DNA of 60,000 bases from Membranipora membranacea. Lineage: Eukaryota; Bryozoa; Gymnolaemata; Cheilostomatida; Membraniporidae. The notes beneath the pieces are model-generated. The model saw nothing but the letters and a program-made list of their open reading frames with translations. It was not told the DNA's origin and ran no database searches. The translations under genes and the position numbers were made by a program. The DNA lies in assembly GCA_914767715.1 (NCBI GenBank), contig OU612073.1:10976001-11036000 (forward strand). The letters run 5' to 3'. Shown here piece after piece: positions 22,498 through 36,181 of this stretch; positions within the stretch are counted from its first letter, which is position 1, and every line of letters begins with the position of its first letter.

Positions 22498-25400
22498 ATG
22501 ATGATGGTCTCTCTGAGACTTCTACTCTGCTGTGCTCTGGCGACATTGTGCGCGGCAGAGATTGTCAGATATGACGGGTGAGTACAACATGTCAATTTAT
22601 TCAGAGGTGGTTAACATATTCAATCTTTTGAGCACTTCAAGATTGTGTGCCTATACCATCATGGATTTGAGATAGAATTTTGAGAGATAGTGAACACAGT
22701 AAATGCTATCACTCAGTATCTGTCTTAAGTTCTTCTGCTAATTTGAACAACATCCTTTTAATAATAAGCTATTCACAAGCCATCAGGTACCCTGCACCAA
22801 GATACATTCTTTAGTATTCAATCTTGGATTGATCACTAGGTGGAGATCTGAAAAATTAGATTTTTTTCTAGATATATACAATTATTTAGACCAATCATCA
22901 ATAGAATCTGTTCTGAATTTGATTATTCTAATCCAACGATATGTTTTATCCCGCAGTAATTATTGAAACACCAATTTGTTCTGGAGCTCTGTTTACCTTA
23001 CAATCCTCTCCCCTGCTGCACCAATAACTTTGTTTACCGTTGTCAGCGAAATAAAAAAAATTGAGGGGTTCGGCCCACTTGTAAGCTCTTGTTATCGCTG
23101 TGTGATGATAATTTTATTCTTTTTTGGAACATAGGCATAAAGTGATCAGCGTACAAGTGACCTCCAAAGAACAACTGGAGTGGTTAGGTAAACTACACGA
23201 TACCTCATTGGTAAGTTTCAACAACGAAATCACAAATCTGCTCTGGTTACCAATGTGAAGGAATATGGAAGATAATGAAAATAGAGGAAAGAACTATGGT
23301 AGGTTGTATTTAATTGATGAAAAACTTGCAACTGACTAAATCTGCTTTTACACTGGGCAATATTCGGGCCAAGCTGTCCCCTCGTGCAAAAATCGGTCAG
23401 TGTGAACTGTATCTAGTACAATGCAATTATCTTTGTTTTGTTCTTGATTGTAGTTAGATTTCTGGACCCATCCCAGTCTGATCAGGCCGACAGATATCAG
23501 AGTCAGCCCTAAAGAGTTCCCAGAGCTAATGAGCAATCTGTCAAAGCAAGGTTTCAATGTTACAGTGGTTCATGACGATGTCCAGAAGTAAGTGTGATAA
23601 TGATAAGCGTTTATACGTTTATGATGTTAATAAAAGGGATCCCTACCAAAAATACCCTCTGTGAATACCCTCATAGAATGCTGTGATGGGATCTCGCGTT
23701 TAATTGTTTTGTAGATGGCTCTGTGTTTCATGGTCAAGGTGATGTACATTCTCTTGATTACTTAAGTTCATAAATCTGCGTAGCCAGGGTAAAAACACTC
23801 AGGGGCGCAATCATACAGGGGCGCAATCATACAGGGGCTGCATGCAAACATTTCGCTACAGATTTGACTACACCGACCGACTACAGTAATTATCATAGTT
23901 TGCTATCGGTTCACTTTTCTTTTCCCACCTGCAGACTTATCGAGAGCGTTGGACAGCATCCACATAGCAGAGATAAGAGGCAGCTGAAATTCTCATCAGA
24001 TACTGTCATCGGTGGATTTCCAAGATATGGCAAGGTAACCCTTCCTCGTCCAGCTAGGAGTAAATATCAATATCAGAGTTTAGCTCTGCTATATTGGGGT
24101 TGACTTTAAGACCTAATTTGGCTAGCTAAGTGCTTCAGTGTAATGTCACTAGGTTGCGATTGGCAGAATGGCGAACTATTCCTCCATTGAATACTCTACT
24201 TTTCAATTAATTTTTTATTTCAGATTTATTTTTGCCTCATCTTTGTCGCAAACAGTTTATTAAAACTCATTCCTTCTTAAATTTAATGATCAAACTGCAA
24301 AATCGCCTTTCACTCACAGGCAGTCTCTTCTTGACCCGCAAGAACATTTACCAAAGCAGATAAGTATTCAATGTTATAATATAACAGTTCTACCTTATCA
24401 GTCATTGAATGACCGTGGTAGTGAACAGATGTTTGAGCAAAACTTCGTGGTATTGAGGTGTTCCTTGTTATTAGTTTGTTGTATTTTCAGGCTTGATACT
24501 AATTGACGTGTACAGAGTAATGATGAAATGTTTGCAATTTTCACTTTGTAAGCTGTATCTTGTGCCTCCCAACCTCTTGCCCCCCCCCATCCAACTGTCT
24601 GGTCCAAAAGTGCAGGTTTGAATGCTGCCCCTCACCACCACTATCCACCATTTACCATCTCATAAGGCTAAATAACTGTTTTCAGGATTTAAACTAGCAA
24701 TTGAAAAAAACCACAACAAGTTTGGAATATTGACCCATACTCTTCGCTCCAACTCGAATACCCTATAAAGTTTTCATAACCAGACGTTTTGTATAATTGT
24801 CTCAGATTTATGAGTGGGCTATCCAGAAGCAGACAGAGAACCCTACTGTGATGAAGGTACTGACGATGGGTAAAACCTATGAGCAGAGAGATCAGTATGT
24901 CATTAAGGTGAGAAGGTCACGCCAAGATATGACGTCATATATAGTTCAAGCAGTAATATATATCAGTTAGTACAAGTATATGAAATGGTCCTTGTTTCTC
25001 CGAAAGAAAAGGTGAATGCGACACACTTGAGCAACCACTTCAAATTTTAGGTATTCTGCGATAACGGGCAGAATATAAAGCGCTTATTTTTCTCAAAGAC
25101 CACATAACCATGCTATACACCTTGCGACCTGAAATGAAGAAGTTGTCCTCTATTGGTATTTCTAAACCAATCAGAATGCGATGTTACTATACTTTCATTG
25201 AATGTGTTTTTATTTATCATCTATGTACATTATTTGGCCATATATCCAAAACATGTCGCAACTCCATTAATGATGTTATATCAACTGCTAGCTTTTTAGC
25301 TGACTGTGAAGTCCCATCTCTGTACGAGGTTTTTACCAGAGTTTTTAAGAACCGTTGTCTTCATATGTATGCAACAGACAATGAGCCAATATTAGCCCTA

Positions 25401-28400
25401 GCTACACTTCCATCAGGGCGCTACTGTAATATCAAATGTAGGATAGAGCTACGGAGACAATGCTTTAGAGCACAATGTGTGAAATTTTTAAACTCCGTTT
25501 TCTTCAAATGATAATATTTTATAATGTGCAGACTTTTATATCACTAGTAACTTTTTAGCTCTACAAAACCAATATTTCTTAACCATAACGGCAGAGACAG
25601 AATAAAGTATATATATATGTGTTTAAATCGGTGCCGCCATGATGATTTTCTGGTAAGTTGAAACTTTTATTGTAGTTGGGAACTAGTGGAGTTAACAAGC
25701 CTGCCATTTGGTTAGACGCTGGAATCCATGCCAGAGAATGGATTGCTGTGGCTGCTGCTCTCAATATCATTGATAAGGTTAGATAACGTAAGGCTCTGAC
25801 ACAATGTTACTGTCCAGGTAGACTTTTGATGCAGACAGGATCAAATAATTGAGTGGTGCCTTACGTTTATGTCATAGGTAAACTTTGAGTCAAAGCAAAT
25901 TATTTAAAAAGGTTGCATAGTGATAAAACTCTCCTGCCCGGGTAAACCAAAAGATTGAATTTTCAATAAATCGTTTTGAACAGTCATGAAGTTGCTAACT
26001 GTAAACCTACCTGTTTCTGCTCCCTACTTGATCTTTTATCTTTATCATTTTTATTTAATTTTTATGATTTTTAATAAACATTTTTTAATAATATATTGAT
26101 GCGTGGTATATATAATATAATATATAATCAATGCGTGGTATATAATATCACATCAATGTTATCACTATTTCAGCTTCTTACGGGATATAGAACTCAGGAT
26201 TCGACCATCACCACACTTCTGACCACGTTTGATTGGTATATAGTACCTGTAGCTAACCCCGATGGTTACGAGTACTCACACACTAGTGGGGTAAGTTGTC
26301 ACCGCCTCCCATAAGCTAACCATGAAATAGCTCTCAAATTTTGCAGTGTTACTGTTAATGGTAGCTTTCTGATATCATCAGCCAAGCAGAATGGCTTTAA
26401 TAGCGACAAAGGCAATTTATGAGCTCTTGAATATTTAGAAGAAAAAAATCTGCAATGAGAGTTCACTCCTGGAAATTCTAGAAAATTGCATAATGAGATA
26501 CTTCTGATCATGTTACTTATTGGTAGGTTTCATAATCATATCAAGACTTCATAAAATTAATTCATGGTGTGATTATGACTTCTCTATATGTGAATGTATA
26601 TATATATGTGTAATATTCACAAACCCTGAAAGCCTCCATTCACTTTGTGCTATAGAATCGTCTGTGGAGGAAGACCAAGACACCCCATCTGTATGGAGCA
26701 ATTGGTGCTGACCCAAACAGGAACTGGGGCTACCAATGGTGCAGTAAGTTTTAAGCCTTTTCAGTCAAATACAATTGCAGTTTTTTAATTTCCAAAAGTT
26801 AACTTCGATCTAATTAGAACTATCCTGGACAGCGAACAAATAACAAACAAAAACGTTTTCATCAAAAGGCATTGGAATTTACAGCTTGACCACTTTTTTC
26901 ATTTTTATCACACAGTCACCGGCGCATCACATGTGACTACATCTAACTCCTTCTGTGGATCTGCGGCTTGGTCTGAACCCTGCGTCAGTAATATGAGAGG
27001 AGCGTTAGAGTCACTAAGAACAAGAATGAAAGTCTTCATGACATTACACAGCTATGGACAGATGTGGTTTGTGCCGTACGCCTGGTCCAGAGTTGCATTC
27101 CCTAACGACTATCAAAACTTGGTGTGTACTGCTTTTACAAACAATCTTGTCTATGCGAGTGATTCATAATTCCAATTTGTGTAATTCCAATTTGTGTAAT
27201 TCCAATTTGTGTAATTCCAATTTGTGTAATTCCAATTTGTGTAATTCCAATTTGTGTAATTCCAATTTGTGTAATTCCAATTTGTGTAATTCCAATTTGT
27301 GTAATTTTTGAACTCTATGAGCTAAGCTGCATGCTCTTGAGTCTTGAATATATCTGCTCCAGTATTCAAGTGGTAAATGTCACACCTTGATGGCACCATA
27401 CGTTTTAATGATGCACATAATAGTAGTTATCTTCACATTCGCTCAGAGCACACAACTCTACAAATTTACATTAAAAAAGTAAATATTAGTCTCACCTAGT
27501 CTCACCGTGACTCAAATCCTTGGTTTTTATTTACTGTCATCAACCTGGTTTCCTTAGTATGTCTGCAGGGAGAATTCTCCTTGATGCCAGTGTGTCGCTC
27601 GTGCATTGGCTAGTCCACTGCAAGATATGCTTCAAATTCACAATGATGTATTTTATTTCTTTAAACCCTTTTCTTGTAGGCAAGTGTCGGACAGGATGCT
27701 GCAAATGCCATATACCGAGCCAATGGAGCTCAATACAGAGTCGGCAGAGTCCCAGATCTTCTATGTAAGTAGATCAAGTTATCAAATACAAATTATAACT
27801 AATATATATAATACGTGTAATATATATATAATTTTGAAAAGGGAAGGCAGATACGGGTGGAAGGTTTAGCCTCGAATAAAGTCTGAGTAGTGAAACAGTA
27901 GCCAAAGGTGCTTATGCCTTCTCTATAATCATGCTGAACTTGCCCCAGGCAGTACTTGGTCTAGATCAAGATACCATTCTAAATCAAAGGAGATACGTAA
28001 GAAAATTTTTCACCAAGTGTACGATCGAAAGTGAAACATGGATCGCATAGAATCAACCAATCTTTATGAACATTTCTAATTGCTCAAGACAATGGAGGTC
28101 TTCTGTATGCGCAACAACATCTTGCATGCTGGTAAAAGAGCCCTCCTGTATGGAATAGCTCTATACAGGAAGACGCTGTCACTAACCACTGCAGCTCCGA
28201 CCTTGTAGCTATATGGTTTACGCTGGGTTAAGGCTGCGAGTGGTTGAAAAGTGGCACTACTGACTTGGAAACCAAGTCGCCACTATACAACCTCTTCCTA
28301 AGCATGCACCTCGGTGCAGTCATTGTCTATATAGACGAACAGCCATATTATTATATAACTATAATTACTCTGTTTTGTTGTTCAGATGAGGCATCTGGTT

Positions 28401-28600
28401 CATCGATGGATTGGGTCAAAGGTGTTCTTGGTACAGAATATGCTTATGGCATGGAGCTGAGACCCGCTGGAAATGTGCCAAATGGATTCATTACTACAAC
28501 AGACAGCATTCAGCCTGCAACACAGGATGTATGGGAGGGGCTTAAAGTAGTAGCTCAGAGAGTAATCACAGATATGAACAGAGCTTCTGTCATTGGATAA
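22498..28600 (+). CDS. Secreted M14A procarboxypeptidase (carboxypeptidase A-like)
   Basis: A zinc metalloprotease that removes C-terminal residues, made as a secreted zymogen. Exons: 22498-22577, 23135-23210, 23454-23587, 23935-24034, 24806-24907, 25676-25777, 26174-26290, 26656-26743, 26916-27121, 27680-27764, 28386-28600; 434 aa. It has a signal peptide (about 1-20), then the activation propeptide, ending near a basic site SRDKRQ (109-113), then the catalytic domain. Catalytic residues by alignment to bovine CPA numbering: zinc ligands His182 and Glu185 (GIHAREW) and His311 (LHSYGQ); substrate binders Arg in NRLWRKTK and Asn/Arg in DPNRNW; Tyr364 (YEASG); general base Glu387 (GMELR). The residue at the specificity position (CPA Ile255, CPB Asp255) is Met371 in SSMDW, which favours a hydrophobic C-terminal residue. 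All three ATGs at the start are in frame; I use the first. Confidence 0.95.
25100..25511 (+). mobile_element. LINE 3'-terminal fragment in carboxypeptidase intron 5
   Basis: An uninterrupted 133-codon frame (25110-25511) resembles the region after the reverse transcriptase of CR1/Rex-like LINEs. It has [21 protein letters not shown], then [10 protein letters not shown], and near the end [14 protein letters not shown], ending at an in-frame stop. No reverse transcriptase core is present, so it is heavily 5'-truncated, the usual outcome of LINE insertion. It is on the same strand as the host gene. It is a different sequence from the LINE at 8772-9845. Confidence 0.65.
27168..27302 (+). repeat. 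15-bp minisatellite, 9 perfect copies, in carboxypeptidase intron 9
   Basis: The unit is AATTCCAATTTGTGT, repeated 9 times without a mismatch, starting 46 nt after the donor of the exon that ends at 27121. The 15-nt unit keeps one frame open as a run of NSNLC repeats; I treat that as an artefact. Confidence 0.95.
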
Positions 28601-29775
28601 ATAAAAATTGGAATAATAATTACAAAATGGGTATTTGTAAAATGCATATGAGTAAAAATAAAACACCACTACTCTTTATCACCTTAACCATTTTTGAAAA
28701 ATATTTTCCAAGACGTGCCTAAAAAAAACTTGACAGCCAGGAAATCATGGTGAAAAATATTTGCAGAATTCTTGTTTTGCACTTTTGCACTCATTGTCTA
28801 CAACCAATTAATTTATTATATAAGTGCCCATAGCTTGTCATAAATAAGAAATCATTTCAAAATTCTCAAAAATAACTCTTGGTTGTAGGCTCAGCCGGTT
28901 TGCTACCTTCTTCATCTCATATTGTCCAACTAGTGTCTAGAATATTTATGAACTGTAGGAATTCCATATCGAATTGTGTGATCATCACACAGCCTACCTC
29001 AGATTTAGGTAGGGGCAATAGATTGATAATGCTGGTAAAAGAGGTCAATTCGGCGACTTGTTGGGCGAATAACATTATGGTAAGTTAATTATGCATGATT
29101 GCTTATCTTTTCAAATACTGTCACATGCAAGTGCCGGTAAAAAAATTCTCTGTTTTTTGGCGATACAACAATGAAAGTTGACTAGACTAAAAAGTGGATA
29201 CAACATTTTTTGTTATCTACATGATGTAACTTATCAATGAAAATCAAGGAATCGCCCACATTGCAATTGGATTAAAAACTTCCTCCTCCATTCATCACAT
29301 CAATAATGGTCCAGTGATGATTCCTGAATAATACTCAACTTAACAGGAAAAACTTCCATTGAACATTAAAAATAATCAAAACAAGTCACGAAGATTTGCA
29401 TGAGTAATCATGTACAATAAGATCGGATGGTGTACATTAGCTTATGCTTAGGTGGAATGAAGGCATTTTATGGCTAAGCAAAAAAAATGTAAAATTACAG
29501 GTAATTTATCTTTAAAAATAAAGATGTAACAATATGCTGAAACAAAACAATCATTATAGAAATATAATATTACTATATTACACATATAGGTATACCCGAA
29601 TGTCTTTGTCTATATCGAAGAAAAGATAAAAATGATCATGTGCCGATCGATAAAAGAGGCTGATAAATTTAAACACCCAGTTTTTCTAGTTGTACATTGC
29701 TAAAATTAGGCTAAAATATATGAAAATATCTTGATGGTGTGCACAAGTCATTTTGCTGTGTTTGAGAGAGGATAA
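28601..29775. other. Convergent intergenic region carboxypeptidase / SLC7A transporter
   Basis: The 3' ends of two convergent genes meet here. An AATAAA overlaps the carboxypeptidase stop (28600-28605) and another lies at 28657-28662. No coding sequence or mobile element was recognised. Confidence 0.5.
28657..28662 (+). terminator. Candidate polyadenylation signal AATAAA of the carboxypeptidase
   Basis: AATAAA lies 57 nt after the TAA stop. A second AATAAA overlaps the stop itself at 28600-28605; the downstream one leaves a more usual 3' UTR. Confidence 0.5.
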
Positions 29776-32700
29776 CTACCACTCAGTAGGTTTTTCCCCT
29801 TTTTCTATAGCGCCGCCGTCACTTTGTCCAGCTACTTCATCGCTGTTTATAGAATTACCGATAAGGGATGATCTCTCATTGGTATCCGTATTGCCACGCT
29901 CAGAGCTTTGCCATATACCGTAGGTAAAATAAATAACAAAACCTGCAATGAAACGAGAGTGTATATCAAACTTCACAGACCATCTGTATAATTTATAAGC
30001 AAAAAAATTATAAATGCATTTAGATATTTCTTTTGCGATGATATATGACTCAATTATGTTAGGCTAATGAAAATCATTCAGATACTTCAATATTTAACTA
30101 GAAAAGGTCTCACCATTGAGCAGTGAATTATGAGAGCTAACCAATGTTCCTTAATTATAACTAATAACTAATAACACATCAAAAAGGTGGATAGTAAGTC
30201 AGTCAAACAAAATCAAGGAGAATATATTTTGGCATGTCTGATTCTTAAATTCAATCATTCTTAAATGATTGTATTTTTTGTGTGTTTTAAATTGATATAC
30301 ATGGAAGAACGTTGTTGCAAAAAATCCCTTCACATTGCCAATTTCAAAAATAGTCAGTCCAGGCCAACATCGAGATTTGTTGGCTGTTGGATACAATATC
30401 TGTTACCCAATTTTTAGACATGTAAAATAGAAATACTTACCGATCACCATCCATACAGCAAATCGTACCCATGTAGCTGAACTGAGTTTCAGCATAAGGA
30501 TTATATTGACACTAGTACTCAATGCTGCTACAATTGGTAGGAGCGGTACTTTGAAGGTACACGCTTGTTGGCTCTGCGGCTGTCGATAAATCACAACAAC
30601 GCAGAGGATAACTCCTATGGCTCCCACTCCAAATAATATCCATATATAATTCAGATTCTGCACATGTAAATTCAGTCCTAGGAGCATCACTGCTATCCCC
30701 ATAAGTATTGAGAAGAAACCTGGAAACAAATATAATATATATATATATATACATATTTGTCCTGCATATGAAATAAATTAACAAATATATTAATACATAA
30801 ATGTGCATATCTATCTATGCATATTAAAGATACACATATATATTTATATTTTGGGTATACATTATATATATATTCATCTTGACATTTTATCCTTATCCAT
30901 GTATTATGTATGTATAATAGATTAGGATAAAATATAAACAATAGATATATATATATACATATATATACGTCATTATGGTTGATAAACACAAGGTACACCA
31001 CTCTTACAATGAGCATCGAAGATCGAGATGACTCCAGCAAGGTAGCAATTCTGGACCAATTTGCTTTCAGCTGCCCGTCACATGAGGGCACACCTATCTC
31101 TAAAGGTTGTCTATTTGAAGCACTCATTGTAAAATGACAACTGACCTATTGCGCATATAGCATATGCTACTATATATTGAGTGCGTTTGGTGGGGCGTCT
31201 CATTGGGTTCCCCCTCCAGTCATACATTCCCTCGTAAGTATAGCTAATGTGACTCTCTGACCCATCTGTAACCTGTGGTTCTTTGTCCTCTTTATATCTG
31301 CAAACACATGCAGTTAGAATCTCAGCTAAATGATGTGATACTTACATACAACCGAAAATACAGGGAATTATGTATCAAAAAATACTCATTTCATAAACAT
31401 AATCCGTATCATTAGAAACTAAAGTAGGTTGTATGTAAATGAATAGGGGTTATTACAACCGTTATCAATAACCAAGTGATATAATCACGTCATATTTTGT
31501 AATTACAAACTTCTCATATAATTGTGACCACCTGAACCCTACCATCAAGCATATGTTCAGTCGGGTTTCTGATCGTTTCAGTTCTAGTTAGATACACAAG
31601 CATTATATTCACCTAACTGAGACTTTTATAAAAAACAATTATGGTTATATGTGTGTTATCAAACCTCAACAAGGAGAATATTTATATCAACGCAAAAGAA
31701 TCACGTTTCAGCTCACCTTAGAAGAAGCACACTGCAAGCTACAAGAGTATAGGCCATCAGTGTACCAATACTCATCATATCAACCAATTCAGTCAGCGCA
31801 AATATAGCAGCCATTATACCTAAATAAAGAAAACAACAATACTACAGTGACAATCGAAGCCATTTTCTGTTGCTTTGTGTAAAACAAGTCAAGTAACATG
31901 CAAACCAGCTGTACAGAAAGGGGTTTCAGTCAAATCTGAACCTTGGACATTTCAAAAGACGCTGCTCCACTACTAAGTACTATGCAAAGAAACTTTTCAA
32001 ATTGACGAAGCAACTTTTCGATTTGACGGAGAAATTTTTCAAATTGACGGAGCAACTTTTCAAATTGACGGAGCAACTTTTCAAATTGACGGAGCAACTT
32101 TTCAAATTGACGGAGCAACTTTTCAAACTGACGGAGCAACATAGCCAAAAGGGTCCCTCCATTACCCGCTTCCGAAGAGAGCCTACCCAGGCTGGATACA
32201 ACAGCTTAATAGGGTTGAATTCAGTGAGGGAAGTTCAATCACTCACTGCAAGTGTTCTTATGATATACTTTAATCAAACCAACTAAATCAAAAATAAGAG
32301 TTAGTTAGAATTATTACCTGCAAATAATCCTGAGATGATGGTTGCTAAGAATGGTGTTTTGAACCTTTCGTTGATTGTTGCGAGGGATCTGAATATGAGA
32401 CCGTCTGATGCCATAGCGTACAATATACGAGGTAGTGGAAACATTGCACCCAGTAAACTCGTTGATAAACCAGCTATAGCACCTGCAATAAAAATGATAA
32501 TTCATTGAGTAACTGTAGTCTCAGATGTGACAGATGAGACATAGTTTTTTCATAGAGTAATGAGAGAATGAAAGAAGAGCTTTTGTACAACCATGTCCTC
32601 AAGACACTAGCAGTATACAATGTTATCCTTTCTTTTTGTAATAATTTTCTTCGTAAAAAAAGTGTAAGAACATCACACAAAAGAAATGTTATGTCAAAAA

Positions 32701-35700
32701 ACTTCTTGTATATAATGGTAAAGGTACCCTCGCCCCCCCCATTCCACAGACACTGCTTGTCAAGACAGGCTAGAAAGCAAGATGACATGAGAGTTATAGT
32801 CCCATGGCACAAGAGGGGATAACCCTGATATTACCAATAAAAATGCCCAAACACCCTCTAGTAAGTCTTACCTATAGATATGATCCACTGAGCTACTGTA
32901 TATCCCACTTGTTTGAAGGCAATCGGTAGTGGTGCGTGATGGTCCATAGTATAGTAAGGAACCATTAGAGTGATGATTATAGAGACACTACAGTAGGCTC
33001 CGCAGCAAGCAAGCAGCGATATTATGATACTGATCGGGATAGCCTTCTGAGGATTTTTTACTTCTTCACCTGTGGGAAAATGTAGAACAGATCATGAAGC
33101 ATTTAGGCAGGAAAACACGTTAAGTCGCTGCACCCGCTCCCTAAATCAATGTTGCTGTATCAAACAGCATCATTGAAAATGGAACATTGGTTCAAACAAA
33201 ACGGTTATTATATATCAGATGGCAGACTACTCAGTTCATAAACAAACATGTCGACGAATTCATAGCTTAAGTTTAGAGCATTTAATGTCTTAAAGATGCT
33301 ATACTGTTGAATGTACCACAGAAGACTACCTATGGGGTCAAGTTTTATAAGAAAACCTAATCTTCTTGGCCAAACTTGGAGGGCACAACCAAACTTAGTT
33401 TGAGTGAGTTTATATTTTCAAGATTCAAATGGAATCATAGACTTAATATACTCTAGTACATTAAGTCTATGAAGGGAATCCACTAGCGTAGATGATTGTA
33501 TATCTGAAAAATATTTTTGGATTGCTCTGTTCTCCCAATGTGATGCATAATTTGAGTAATGTATTATCTTCTCACTTCTTTTGCATTTGTCAATTGTAAC
33601 TGAACACAAACAAAAAATGAAGCAACTGGGTATTATTATAGCTGATCATTTGTATTAATGGACACTTTTGCATTGAGAGTGTCCAAGAAGTGACTTACAA
33701 AGAGCAAAAATATTTAATACAGCTCACCATCAGGGAATTCTGGACCTTCTATTAGCTATGCAATGCACCGGAATCCCCTATGAGTCATCCTTAGACGAGG
33801 AAAAAATAATGGTGTACGGTGTATTTCACTAGCTAACCTGTGGTAGCGATTGCATCGAATCCGACAAATGCGTAGAAGCATGTGGACGCTCCTGCCAACA
33901 TTTCAGATACACCAAAAGGCATAAACCCTCCACTGTCTTCATGTACTATGCCTTTGTCCTAAAATATACAAGATAATAATTCATGTGTGAGGTCATTACT
34001 TCGAGTAAGATTTTGAATTTAATAACATCCTGGGGGTCTTTCAATTTGAATGAGCGATGCTTTACTAAAGCTAATTATCACTATCGCATCGCTCAACATT
34101 ATCTATCACTTGGTCTTTCAATTAGTAAAAATTGCTCCCTCAGAATCTATATAGCTCCATCATCAAATGAGCGATTTATGAGCGACATCTTAGGAGGTCT
34201 CACTCACTCACTGGGTGAGCGATCAGATTGCGATTTTTCGCTGTTTCTTCTTGACATGAAAAATAGAAAAATCTTGTCTTGTAGGAGCAATCCTGTTCAA
34301 GATATTGAAGCACTTGGGAATATATATTGGAGCACTGAGGTATGTAGTCATTCTAAATCAGTGCATTGAAGACATTCGTCCTAAAACTTATGTTGTGAGT
34401 CAAAGAAAACCTTGACTACTCAATTAGAGCCAATCACACAGCCATAATACGAGACTGAAACCCAAAAGAGTGGTGGTACAGAAAAAAACTATACATGTCT
34501 TTAATGTCTATGCAGTCTGTAGTCTACAGTCTACACATGTATTCCTGAAGTCGATACATATATGGCTGGAGGCTATGAACGCATGTCTGTAGTCTATATG
34601 CGCATGCCTGCAGTACATTCATAGGTAATGTTATATTACTTACATCAGTTGAATTATGTGGAGGCAGGGCCCAGTTTTTACCATCAGCTTTAAAAGCTCC
34701 ACATATGACAGCGTATATGACAATAAGCAGATTCAGCGCAGTGAAGAGGTTATTAAATAAAGTAGACTCCTTCACACCTACTGCCAGAATCACTACAAAA
34801 TTGAGAAAATTCATTGTCAGATGATCTTGATTTTGAAGCAGCTTGAAGATGTGATGACTTGACTTGGATGGAGGCCTTGTAGGCACCCTAACTATGTTAA
34901 TAATGGAGTGATAACAGACAATTAGTATGATTCATCAAGTGGTCCAACCTGTTTAGGCATATATTTTCTTTCTGCAGCACAGGTCTTAAAGTCAGTACCT
35001 AAATTTACAAAGTACCACAACTTACTACAGATTTTTTATGCCACGAGGCTTTCTGCCAACAGAATGAGTTATGAGGGAGAGAAACAAGTGACAGAGGAAT
35101 TACAATTCTCTGCATATGTGCATGGGTCTTGCGTGATGCTATCACAGATTTTCATTCTTTGAGACAAGTGGGTGGGGGCTAAAACAAATGTGGCATAGCA
35201 CATACCTGTAAGTACAAGAGTAATACCGAAAGCAAAAAAGTCTGGATAAGGACCCAGAAAGCTGATTCTCATCGGCATCGTCTCATTGAAGAAGTTCCCA
35301 ATCTGATTGTTGATGAGTGAGTCAAAATAACTGGACCAAGCACTCGCCACACTAGCCGTGCCTGTAACAGATAATTATATGCAAATAAAATTGGATCGTA
35401 GCTGGAAAGTTTGAAAGCTCTGCTCCATTGCGCTTACATTGTTGGTAAATAGTTCTCACATCCCCAGTATCATCAGATATCACTACATTGCTATCGCTAT
35501 GTTGTTTTGTAGCAATTCTAGTCACTAGAATGCTTTGTAGCAATTCTAGTATATATCACTTAATTCTAGTCACTTAGTATGAGTTTATATCTTAGGATAT
35601 ACTTTGCATCATGTAATAGCCAGGGTCTTATCTGACTGATTCGCATCCCCCTTTGTGATTGCTCATAATATCCGTTATGATACTTTGGGGACAAAATCAC

Positions 35701-36144
35701 ACTCTTATGACAAATCAGAGCTTTTGTATAGCCTATTATTAACAATGTGTTCTCTCCCTTCATGTACAATTTGAACTGATCACAATAACTAGCTAGTACA
35801 AGGACAAACATGTACAATGACTTGCTAGTACAAGGATCATCTAGAAATTATATGACTAGCTAATTCAAGTTAATACTAGTAGCCAGTACTAGCTAGCTAC
35901 AATGTCTTGATTCGGTCAAGAGGGCCTTTGGTAAAATCAGTACCCACAGAACAGGTAACCTACCGATAACATATTCAAGGATAAGATTCCAGCCGATGAT
36001 AAAAGCTATAAACTCTCCCACGGACACATATGTGTATACATAGGCGGACCCTGTCTTAGGTACACGTGCACCAAACTCCGCATAACATAAACCTGTAAAA
36101 GTTATATAAAACCATAGATATAATATATGTATATATATAGTATA

Positions 36145-36181
<37 letters not shown>

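Noticed and set aside
30693-31127. Apparent extra transporter exon (frame with [13 protein letters not shown])
   Set aside because: It would need a 46-nt intron and would interrupt a membrane helix. Joining 31146-31297 directly to 30441-30719 keeps phase and gives an intact helix.
27168-32140. CRISPR-like arrays
   Set aside because: The 15-bp and 21-bp arrays have no spacers and lie in introns of animal genes; they are minisatellites.
33983-34369. 128-codon plus-strand frame in a transporter intron
   Set aside because: It is made of degenerate GAGCGAT repeats with no domain, and lies antisense to the host gene.
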